Positions 35,789 to 46,000 of a stretch of DNA of 50,061 nucleotides are shown piece after piece; position 1 is the stretch's first letter; every line of letters starts with the position of its first letter. The stretch comes from Intoshia linei (lineage: Eukaryota; Orthonectida; Rhopaluridae): positions 1 to 50,061 of the forward strand of contig LWCA01000124.1 of NCBI GenBank assembly GCA_001642005.1, written 5' to 3'. The notes under the pieces were generated by a model. The model was not told where the DNA came from. It did no database searches and saw only the letters and a program-made list of their open reading frames with translations. The position numbers were made by a program, and so were the translations under genes.

Positions 35789-36561
35789 TTTTAATTAGTC
35801 TGTCTTTAAGTTTGTATTGGTTTTGTGACGTATCAATCTGTATCTCAGCAATTCAAAAGCAAAGTACTTGATTTAGATTCTGTGCTTTTAAAAATCAACT
35901 ACTCACTGAAAATTTTAAAATTTTTGTAAATTACATGGCTTAAACTTTATAATAAGCGTACCTGTAATTGTCTGTGAAAAATTATATTTAAACTCTTTGG
36001 TAATAATGAACGATAACTTTATAGATAACGTGGATTTACAAATTTAGTTATTAAGGTTGCATTATAAATTTTGTAATTTAAAAAGTGTGAAATGCAAAAT
36101 ATTTTAAATCCAAGGCTCATTTTCCAAATTGAGCATTTAAAAAAAAATATGTATTATTGTCTATAATATCAACTATTTTGTGTAATATTTAAAATGTCAA
36201 GTTAAAACTGACCCGATTTGTGACTATATGACACTACATGGTTTGCTAAATTTTTTTATAGTCCGTTTTTCATTTTCTGATTACCTCGAAGTAGTAGGTT
36301 CGGCTCTAACTATATGCAAAATATTTTTCCTAAATATATTGAATATGAATATAAAATATGAATTCGCAAGAAATTGTATTCATTTACGAATTGTGTATTT
36401 ATGAATAATTTTTAATTCCATAATTTTATTAAATTCTAATTTTGATACGTAATAAGTTCAAAGTTTGACCAATTATTCGTGAAACGTGAAAAATAAGTCA
36501 GTAACACAAATTATAAATTCAATTATTGTAAAATATTCGAATATCTAATATCGCTCATAAA
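35789..36561. other. Divergent spacer between ZFPL1 and WDR46
   Basis: A 773-bp AT-rich spacer between two start codons on opposite strands. No exon, TE terminus or family copy was recognised in it. It presumably holds both promoters. Confidence 0.4.
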
Positions 36562-39500
36562 ATGAACGAAAACGTTAAACGTAGTCGTTATTTTAATTCT
36601 CGAGTTGGAAAAGATAAGAATATTAAATCAAGCAAAGACAACTCATATTTCAAAGAAAATAAAGAATTGCCTTATATAGGATTGGTTTGATATATTATTA
36701 AACTTTATAAAACATATTTAGGGTGGTATAAAAAGTAAATTTCACAAAAATTCAATAAAAGCATTACGTAAAACTGAACTCGAATCTATAGAAATTACAA
36801 AATTACACAAAAATTATAATATAGAAACCCCAGGGTAAATTTAATATACCAGTAAATAAACGAGTTTTAGTATAATTGAAAAAAATGAATGTGACGATAA
36901 AGAAATAATCAATCTATCTCAAAATGACATTTCTAAATCTGTAGATATTATTACTGGTCAAAAGGTAATTAATCAACATTTATTTGGTTCAACTTTTAAA
37001 TTTAGAAATTTGATTTACATTTAAACCAATTTGGACCGTACAGAATAAAATATGCTAGAAATGGACGGTATGTTTTGCAGAATTTTACAGTAGTGTTTTC
37101 AATTGTACAATGCACATTAAGATGTCTATGTTAAAGTGGAATTTTTCTTAAAGGATCATTAACATACAATTTGCATTTATGTTGTTTTCATTATTTTTTA
37201 ATTCAGTATGAAACATTGATGTAATATTCTAAATCATTTCTGGGGAAGCAATTACTGTTCGAAGCCCGCTCTAACGTCCAAAAAAAATTAATAAGACCGC
37301 AATTACATCATTGCTTCTCAAGGGGGTGAATGATAAATTGTTAGCTTATTTTATTTAATTTAGTAAAATCTTATGAGAAAAAACCAAAAATATCGTTAGA
37401 ATCGCAAAGGAAAACTACATCAGACTAAATACATATTAAGAAGAAAGATTTTTGAGTGTTAGCTAGTGTAATATTCCAATGCTTAGATTATTCTAAGATA
37501 ATTTGCAAGACGTTCTTATTACTGGTCACCAAAATTTGTTTTAGCACCATACTCTAAAAACGTTTTCGATAAAAATTATTGTATAAGCGTTTAAAGATGC
37601 ATAATACTGTACTATATACAAACATCTATTTTTGATGTGTATTTTTCATAATTCTAGGACTTTTTTGACTTTTAAAAAAAAGGATAATTTGGATTTTTGA
37701 CCTTATAGGAATCATTCCTGAAAATGAAATTTGCGATAAAACATTACCCTCGAAAAACTGTATTATAAATGGGTATTCTTAAAATATGTATATTATATAA
37801 AATGTTAATATGGGCTGTAGCCCAGGGTCACTCATTAAAAAAAGCCCACAAATTAATAAAAGTACTTTACACTTATATCTTTAATTATTATTATATATAA
37901 AGAGATGCCCCAATTTAATAAAAAATACTTCACATTTATATCTTAAGAAACAGTTTATAAGTTTTGAAGTGTGGGAATTCAAATAGCTAGAAAGAAAATT
38001 GTTTAAAGAATCAAAGTTCTGGTAAATTATTCAATTTAAAATATATTCTACAATATTCATCATATAATATTGACATAAAAACTGTTTCAAATAATAATAT
38101 TAAACATTAAAACCTTTCTATTAAGTGAATATTCAAAAAAGAAAATAGGAAATCTTTGATTTTCTCGATTTTTTTGCTGCAGCTATTGATAAACACTACT
38201 GTAAGGTTCACAGCTAAATAGTTTAATTTTGATTATTTTATTGTAAATTACACATTAAATGTCATTACACTATTAATAATATTAGTATTAATTATTATTT
38301 ATATTTAGAATGTTGTTATTGGGTGGTTATCGAGGGCACGTTGCATCTGTTGATTGGCAAAATAAATACGTAAACACTGAAATCAATGTTATGGAAAATA
38401 TTCATGATATAAGGTATAATTTAACTAATTATAGCAAGCTCGTTTAACCTTTCTTCGTCATGGGCCACTATTTCAGTTTGTGAATATCCAAGACTTTAAA
38501 AAGTGATGAATTATAAATTATAATACATTATATTTCATTTGATATGTTATATTGAAATATAATAAATAATTCTAGCTTGGCTGTTTTATTCTTCGTACAA
38601 ACAGCACCTAGCTCTGTCGAGGGCGAACTTTTCTACTTTTAGCAAAAAATAAAATGTTACATAAAAATGGCAGTATTCATTATAACCAATATTTTAAAGT
38701 AATCGTTCCCAAACGTGTCAAGACAATTTTTTATTTTTAAATTTTAGGACCATTAATTATATCAAATTTTTTGCTTTAATTAAATAATTTCCCAAGAAAA
38801 AGGTAAACAGTAAATTGCATTTTTGAACATCAATGATGAACTTAACATTGAAGCTTTTTTATATATTCTAACTGGAAAAAGCAGTATTAAATGTGGTCTT
38901 TTTTTAAATTCTAGGACTTCGGTTTCTTTTAAAAAATTTCCCAAAAAACCCTTTATAAAATATGGTTAAAAATCCCCTAAAAATTATCTTTAAAATTTAG
39001 TACAACCAAAATCCCTAAAAACCCCTTGACAATGTTAAAAATATTACATTAAAAACCCAAAAAATTTTTGAACCTTAGATTAGAATCTTCAAAATATTTT
39101 AAAAATGGGTAAAAAAACTTCTCTTAAAAACCTATCAAATTTTCGATCCAAAATTGTCTTCAAAATCTTTAAAAATTGGTATAAAATTTTCCCTTAACGA
39201 AACCTCAAAAATTTCGTCAAAAAATCAATAATATCAAAATTAAAAACCGTTTATTCTAAATCAATTTGAATAAAATAATGAATTTCCATAATCTTTACAA
39301 TGGCGTAGTCACAATTTTACAAAAAATCATTTAGTATTAAAAAAATTCATTATTGACGAGTCTGACTGTATTTTCATTTTATTAAAAAAGTGTAATTGGG
39401 TTTTTGGTCCTGAATATATATTATTTTTAATTAAAATTTATGATTTTAATTTAATTAGTGTATATTTTTTTAAATTTTAAAACTCGTTTGATTTTCAAAA

Positions 39501-41252
39501 AAAGATAATTGGGGTATTTGACCGGTAAGATGTGAGCTCTGAGATTGAAATTTATCTTACTTTTACGCCGGTAAAAACTAATAGAAATGTGAAATTTTTA
39601 AAATTTTAAGACTTTTAGTTATTCAAATAAATGATGACACACACAGACAGACAAAGAGACAAAGAGTTTTATATAAGTTGGAAGGTTTTGAGCTAAAAAA
39701 AATTTAGCAGCATTAATATTAAAATGTTTTAAATTGTTTCATAAATATAAGTCATAATTCCAGTTTAACTCACCATTTAATATGTCAATAATCCAGATTA
39801 ATCCATGGAATAATACAGAAAAAGTATTAAAATAAGGAGACTACTTTATTCCAAAAAATTCTGGATATATTTTTGAAAAGTGATAATTTATCAAATGTGA
39901 ATGTTTTTATAAATTAGCTGGCTCCAAAATGAAAAATTATTTGCAATAGCTCAAGATAGATGGAGTTATATATACGATAATTCTGGAATAGAAGTTCACT
40001 GTTTAAAGAAATGGTTCAGAATGAACCGTTTACTATTTTTACCTTACCATTTTTTACTTGTCGGATGTGTAATATTTGTATTATTTATTATATGAAATAT
40101 TTATTTAGAATAGCACTAGTAATTTAAAATTCATGGACATTTCTTTGGGTCAAGAAGTATGCGACCACAACACTAAACTGGGCAAATTAATGGTGATGGA
40201 ACAAAACCCACAAAACGCAGTTATATACTTGGGCCATCAAAAAGGTATTTTAATCTAATCTTTTGAAAAAATTTGCAGGTGTGGTTAGTTTGTGGACACC
40301 AAATAACAAAGAAGCAGTTACGCGGGTTTTATGCCACGGTACAACAATTAGAGACATATCGATAGATATATCCGGAAAGTAATTTTTAATATTCAATATT
40401 TATATATTTTTTAAAGATATATGGCGACAACTGCATCTGATTACTATGTAAAAATTTGGGATTTAAGACACACTTATAAAGAACTGGGTAAATTAAAAGT
40501 TCCCTCTACCAATTCAATTTCATTCTCCCAAACAAACATGTTGGCTGTATCTAGCAGTAAAACTGTTTTGGTATATAAGTGTTTATTAGTTTTCCAACAA
40601 TTTAGATATATAATAATGTCGAATCTCAAGTGAATTTATATTTGAAATCAAAATTACCAAACCATATTAACCAACTTCGGTTTTGTCCGTATGAGGATAT
40701 TTTGGGAGTGGGACACGATGGTGGTTTTTCTAGTTTAATTATTCCTGGTTTGTTTATGTTTTCTTGGCTAATTTGTATTTAGGTTCTGCCATTGCTGATA
40801 TTGATACTTATGAAGACAATCCTTTTGAAACTAAAAAACAAAGAAATGAAAAAGAAATTCACATGTTAATTGATAAGGTACATTATGTATTTCAATTGAT
40901 CCATTAATGTCTTAGATTCAACCGGAATTTATCAATGTCGATTCGACAATTTTATCTACTCTTAGACGGCAAACAGACGAAAACAAAATGAAAAATAAAA
41001 TGCAACAATCGGTTTGAATTTTCAAATTTTCATTTCCTCTATATCACAATTTTATAGGGCGCCGTTTCATATCAAAATAAAATTGACGTCAAATTACGAA
41101 ATCGCAAAAAAGGAGCAAATAAAGCTTCCAAAATCATAAAAAGAAAGCAAGGAGTGCGAGAAGAAATTTCTAAAAAGAAATTTAAAAAACCCCCACAAAA
41201 ATTAAATCAAGATTCTACCGAACCTTTCAATGTTTTAAAAAGATTTGAATAA
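36562..41252 (+). CDS. WDR46: WDR46/UTP7, small-subunit processome WD40 protein, complete, 13 exons, 521 aa
   Basis: Exons 36562-36684, 36722-36834, 36871-36964, 37006-37067, 38309-38413, 39918-40068, 40109-40244, 40279-40378, 40417-40570, 40606-40747, 40783-40877, 40916-41011 and 41058-41252; all in phase. Ten introns are 34-46 nt; introns 4 and 5 (1241, 1504 nt) hold repeats. WDR46 is a nucleolar factor for 18S rRNA maturation. Diagnostic segments are 'FDLHLNQFGPYRIKYARNGR' before the propeller, 'GYRGHVASVDW', 'IAQDRWSYIYDNSGIEVHCL', 'NAVIYLGHQKGVVSLWTP', 'YMATTASDYYVKIWDLR', the BING4CT-type 'LRFCPYEDILGVGHDGG', and the Lys/Arg-rich C-terminus ending 'FNVLKRFE'. Length is near yeast Utp7 and a little shorter than human. 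AATAAA (41248-41253) overlaps the stop codon. Confidence 0.94.
37190..37390 (+). repeat. Family E fragment in WDR46 intron 4
   Basis: AATATTCTAAATCATTTCTG, GGGGAAGCAATTACTGTTCG, AAGACCGCAATTACATCA and TTAGTAAAATCTTATGAGAA match the copies at 30393 and 41870. The upstream flank (from about 37160) also matches that of 41870, so an older repeat contains the element. Confidence 0.6.
37615..37775 (-). repeat. Repeat family B fragment in WDR46 intron 4
   Basis: AAAAAAAGGATAATTTGGATTTTTGACC and AATGAAATTTGCGATAAAAC shared with 27350-27490. Confidence 0.65.
38575..38715 (-). repeat. Repeat family A, copy 6, in WDR46 intron 5
   Basis: CGTACAAACAGCACCTAGCT followed by CTGTCGAGGGCGAACTTTT, then a diverged ATCGTTCCCAAACGTGTC block. 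Confidence 0.65.
39060..39245 (+). repeat. Repeat family F, copy 1, in WDR46 intron 5
   Basis: The motif order AAAATGGGTAAAAAA-CTTCTC, CAAAATTGTCTTCAAAATC, AAAAATTGGTATAAAATTTT and GTCAAAAAATCAATAAT matches 49725-49890. Within each copy the 'AAACC..AAAATTT..' phrase repeats at roughly 60-bp intervals. Confidence 0.6.
39360..39690 (-). repeat. Repeat family B copy, inverted, in WDR46 intron 5
   Basis: AAAACTCGTTTGATTTTCAAA, GATAATTGGGGTATTTGACC and the distal GATGACACACACAGACAGAC block correspond to the inverted order of 11570-12200. Confidence 0.65.
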
Positions 41253-41265
41253 ATTTTAAATATAT
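41253..41265. promoter_or_regulatory. 13-bp convergent junction WDR46/112-aa gene
   Basis: The WDR46 stop (41250-41252) and the opposite stop (41266-41268) are separated by 13 bp. The WDR46 AATAAA (41248-41253) spans its own stop codon, so cleavage must occur inside the opposite coding exon. Confidence 0.55.
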
Positions 41266-41644
41266 TTAATCAGGATAAGGTTGAAATTTTCCTTGATTAG
41301 GATTTGAGTTCATTTCGGGATACTGTGATTTATTTGAATTTGGAGGCATTGTTTGTGAGTTGTATTGTTTCGGAATTTGTTGGTTCATGTTTTGTGGATA
41401 AGCATTGATTGTATGAAATTGTGGATTGGATAAGCCAGGGTGAGTGGAACCACTTTGGATACCCTTTTTCTAAATTTTTTAAGATTTTGATTAAAATTCA
41501 AAAATTTACCTGCATTTTCTTCATTTTTTTTTGTTGCTTTTTCATCTCTTTTTGTTGCTTGTTCAATTTCTTTTTACCATAATCAGAACTCGAACTAGAA
41601 GAACTAGAGCTTGAACTAGATCTATGTTTCTTTGATTTTCCCAT
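41266..41644 (-). CDS. Unrecognised 112-aa disordered protein (Ser tract, Lys/Gln-rich), 2 exons
   Basis: Exons 41644-41510 and 41469-41266 join in phase across a 40-nt GT-AG intron. The start 'MGKSKKHR' is followed by a run of 12 serines, then a Lys/Gln/Met helix 'KKLNKQQKEMKKQQKKMKK', then an Asn/Pro/Gln/Tyr-rich tail ending 'GKFQPYPD'. Serine is encoded by mixed codons, so the run is not a simple DNA repeat. No family was recognised; the basic SR-like start would suit a nuclear protein, but that is conjecture. It shares a short upstream spacer with the gene at 41754. Confidence 0.7.
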
Positions 41645-41753
41645 TAATGTAGAATAGACAGATAAATCAATCAACTTTATTATTATTTAATGCATATTGT
41701 AAATTTGTTGCTAGTTGTTACTTTCAGAATTATTTTGTTATTGTATACGTTTT
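41645..41753. promoter_or_regulatory. 109-bp bidirectional promoter candidate
   Basis: The only sequence between two start codons on opposite strands (41644 minus, 41754 plus). It must contain both 5' UTRs and core promoters unless a 5' non-coding exon exists. A CTTTCAG acceptor-like site at 41720-41726 leaves open a leader exon or trans-splice acceptor for the plus gene. Confidence 0.5.
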
Positions 41754-43034
41754 ATGCCAATTATTCCGAACTTTGAAGAAATTATCGACAAAGAAGATAA
41801 TAGTGATTGTTCAAATGAATCGGATTCATATAGTACTTTTATCATTTCGTCTTAATTTTATAAGGGTTACTAACCTATAATTCGCATTTATGTTTTAATT
41901 ATTTTTTAATCCAATATGAAACATTGTTGTAATATTATAAATCATTTGTGGGGAAGCATTTACGGTTCGAAGGCCGCACTAATATCCCAAATAAAATTAA
42001 TAAGACCGCAACTTTATAAAATTTATTTAAATACAGCAGTGCTTCTCATAGGAGTGACTGGTCACCCCAAGGCATGAATAATTTTATTAGAGAGTGAATA
42101 TGAAAATTTTGGATGATTTGGGGTGATGATGATGATACCAAATTTTTTTCAAAATCCCATTTTGCCAAAAATTAATATTTTAAAAATAATTAAAATTGTT
42201 CAGAAGGCCGCATGCGGCCTTAAGTTCACACTTTCTTATTTCTGTTCTAAATAAAGGTTTTTTTTAAACCGGGGGTCGTGAGGATTTGAAAATTTAATTA
42301 ATATATTTTTTATTTGTGTAAATTGATATAATGTTTGGAATATATAGAAAATTTTTGTGTCGCGAATACAAAAAGGTTCTAAACCATTATTATAAATGAA
42401 ATAAATAAACAATTGGATTTTTAAATCATTTTTATATATTTTGGGTAAATGTACTGATATATTCTCGAATTTTAAAATTTACAAATTAGATATTTTATAT
42501 TTTTATTAGAGTACACACCATTGGTCAATGATGATGTCGATAGTAGTGAGTACAGTTTACAAAAATGTATTTTTGATTCGATTTTAGCGAAAACGAGTGT
42601 TGTACAAATTTAAATGAAAATAACATTGATATAAATATTTTAAAAGCATTTATGGTTATTCCATCTTCACAGAATACTAATGATTCAGATCAAGATTCCA
42701 CAAACTCGGTTCAACCGAAAACTAAACCTTCACACATTAAATCAATAAATAACAAGTATTCAAATATAACCTTACCTAAAGTAAAGCTAAATAATACAGA
42801 GGTAATTATTTTTGTATACAAATTTTGATTTGAAATGAATTATTAGCAACATTGTGAAAGTTATGATGAAGGTATGTATTTATGTGCATTAATTGATTAG
42901 TAGAAATTTCTCGACGAGTGGAAAATTTTGTTGGAAAAATACCGAGATTAAATAATGAACCATCTTGGGTAAACTTGTCAGACAAAGAATTTGAATCAGT
43001 GGTGAAAAAAATGTTGAAAAGAAACAATAAATAG
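41754..43034 (+). CDS. Unrecognised 163-aa acidic protein, 5 exons including a 25-nt microexon
   Basis: Exons 41754-41832, 42510-42549, 42588-42801, 42847-42871 and 42901-43034; introns are 677, 38, 45 and 29 nt, all in phase. The N-terminus is acidic ('NFEEIIDKEDNSDC'), the middle is Asn/Ser/Thr-rich, and the C-terminus is better conserved-looking: 'VEISRRVENFVGKIPRLNNE' then 'PSWVNLSDKEFESVVKKMLK'. No family was recognised. The 29-nt intron is among the shortest here. A family-E repeat fills intron 1. The last codons AAT AAA TAG form an AATAAA signal (43026-43031) within the coding sequence. Confidence 0.75.
41870..42260 (+). mobile_element. Family E hAT-like element in intron 1 of the 163-aa gene
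   Basis: GTGGGGAAGCATTTACGG..., AAGGCCGCACTAATATCCC, GAATAATTTTATTAGAGAGT and AAGGCCGCATGCGGCCTTAA match the 30393-30818 element. Ends are diverged and no clean target duplication remains. Confidence 0.6.
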
Positions 43035-43045
43035 TTTATTATTTA
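43026..43045. promoter_or_regulatory. 8-bp convergent junction with interlocking poly(A) signals
   Basis: The plus gene's stop TAG (43032-43034) and CCDC81's stop (43043-43045) are 8 bp apart. Plus-strand AATAAA is at 43026-43031, inside the coding sequence. Minus-strand AATAAA (43040-43035) starts 2 nt after the CCDC81 stop. Confidence 0.6.
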
Positions 43046-46000
43046 AACCATCATTCGCGCTCCAGGTAGGTAATATGAGTCCCTCCAAATGTTTGTTTCT
43101 CCAATGTTCTTAACATTTCGTTGACATTGTTTGCTTAATATATTTTTATATATTGTAAAACATAATGTTACCATCTTTTGTATTTATCGCATTGTTCCAA
43201 TAATCGCAAATCTGGAGGTATTTTATCGAATTTATGTTCATCTTCCTCGCGTTTTTTCTTCAAATCGTTCTGATAAAATTTAATACAAATATTTACTAAA
43301 TCGTACCATCTCTAGCCAACTGTCTTCTAATCCCTTTCGATTCAAAAATTGTTTTATATACTTGTTTATTCGTTCATTTTTAACACTAAATTATACCATA
43401 AGTTACGAAAATTCAGTTAATAATAATTTACTCTTCCATGTTCTTTTTCACGAGCATTGCGTCTTGATTGATTTCATTCATAATGCCATTATGATATTTT
43501 ATATTTTTTTCTTTGATTGCATTTAATTGATCGAGGTAAACATTATACGCCCTTTGTCGTTTTAATGCATTTGGTTCCGTGTCATCTCTGTTTGTACTGA
43601 ATGGGCAATCTCTTTTATTTAATATATCATTAAGTTTAATCATTTTATCACGTTGCTTTTGTTTATAGTTTTCCTAGAATTTTTGATATTTAAATTTAGT
43701 CATGTTAGTAAAATAATTACTTGAATTTTTAGAGCATTTCTATATTTTTCTTGAGATTCAAATTTTAACTGTTTTGCATTCTTTCTTTCCTTTTCGATTC
43801 TGTAAAATAAAATGTAAAAATATTTGTTATTAAAATACGATTCTTTGATCCATTTCTGTTCTATTTGCCCTTCTTTTAAATTATCAATTTTTTGTTGTGA
43901 TTTTTCTCCTTCATTTAGTTTGATCTACGTAAATAAATTATTTACCTGTTAGTACATAGTGTAATATGATAGAAATTGATATATTTCACATTCAATTTGA
44001 GACTTGTTTTCCAAAATAAATTACTAATTTATAAAAAAGAATGAAAAACATTCATATATTCATATTTAACTTTGGTTTTAGTAAGAGATCCAAAAATCGG
44101 GATGCGCAGGTATATGTGACTTGTTAAAAGAAACAACGGCGATAGATAAAACATTTTTCACGTTTTAATGATTTAGTTAAAAATGTACATTAACATTACA
44201 AGTCTGTCTGTTATTTTATTAGTTTTTCGAGTGTAATGTTTTATCTGTAAATTTCATTTAATGAAATTGATTCATTTAAGGTCAAAAACCCATTAGCCTT
44301 TTTTTTAAAATAAAAAATGTCCTAGAATTTTATACAACATAAATTGTGGAATCGTTTTTAAAATCTTAAACATTATCAATGATAATTTATCATACATCGC
44401 AAACCCATAAACGTTAATTTTCAATATCAAAACCTCAGATTTCCATTTTTTCTCAGGGTTCTGGTACGATAAGTTTGGCTCTGTAATGGGATGACAAAAA
44501 AGTTTAATAACCACTGATATAATGTATTAAATTGAACTAATTGATGATAATGTCCATCAATGATGGACATTATATTGACAAAAATGTACCTGCTGAATAA
44601 GATCATTTAAATATTTCTTTTGTTTGTCTACTTGAATAGGTGTAATATTTCTTTTATGGAAGACATATGACGTCTAAAGTTTTTACATATATTATAATAC
44701 AATTCCTTATAAAATATGTTAAAGCACAATGAGAATTTATGCGACGCCTGAATCCAGTCAACATAATTATTCAAAAATAAATTTACACCACTCAACCTTG
44801 ATTTATATGTAAAAATTAGCAAAACCTTGCTAAGTATAAATAAATGATGAATCTTACATATTCAAATGTATAATAATAAAGTAAGTATAATATACTCTTG
44901 GACTGATTCTATTATTCTTTGATAGTATAAAAATCATCCAAATATAATTTATTATTTACATCCCTATTTATTTATTATTATTTCCGTTAGAAATTTTTAA
45001 TATAACGCTGGTTTTTAAGTTTGGTTTTGATTAAAACTTATTAGTGAATAATAGATACGTTAAATGATTTATGTTCAGAATTTTTATTTTTTTCGTTATG
45101 CAGCGCTTCTGCTATTCCAAGATTATAAGCAGCTTGTTGTTGATATTTTTTTCGTTTTTCCAATTCAGAATTCTAAATATATTAATCCATTTTTAACTAA
45201 TATAATTTGCTAAAATTGAGCGCAAATATTAGATATATAATTTGATGTAGATGAGATATAATTTAATATTAGATGTATTTACAATTAACTATATATAGTA
45301 TATATTATATACATTTATGTATGTATAGTTCAGTGATTCCCAAAGTGGCCGATTAATTCAGTTGGGGAGATTTTAATCAATATTATGTAGTACAGACTAA
45401 TTTTTATTTAAAGGAATTCCTCGTTAACGGTACAGATTCTTGATAAACGGATTGCATTTTTTGAAGTTAAAAATTGATTCCGTTAAATTTTAACTTAAAA
45501 TGACTAGCATCATAATTATACTAAAGCTTTTTCGGTTTTTAAAAAATTAGCAAATTAAAAGTTTTAAATACGTATAACATTTTATTTTCTTCTTGGTTAA
45601 TGATGATAATAATGGTTGATTATTCATTACATGAAATGACCTGCAAATATAGGATGAAAATAAATTTTTTCATTGTTTTAATCCAGTGTTTCCCGTTCAA
45701 ATAGTGTACGGACCCCCATTTCAAAATATTCATTATTTGGACCTCAAGGGAAAGATGAAATATAAAACATTGATAAAAAAATTAAAGATTTTTCATCGTA
45801 GGATTTAGTAAAATCGTGTTTTTGAAACAAATATTGGAAAACGAGGAATTTTTTGTTTTGTGTTTTGGATTTGGAAGTTGTTACTCGTAAGATTTAGTAA
45901 AATCGGATTTTTCAAAATAATATTGGAAAAGAAGGATATTTCCATAATCAACACTTAGAAACTATAAAATGTTAAAAATTCTCTCATAAAATTTTAAATA

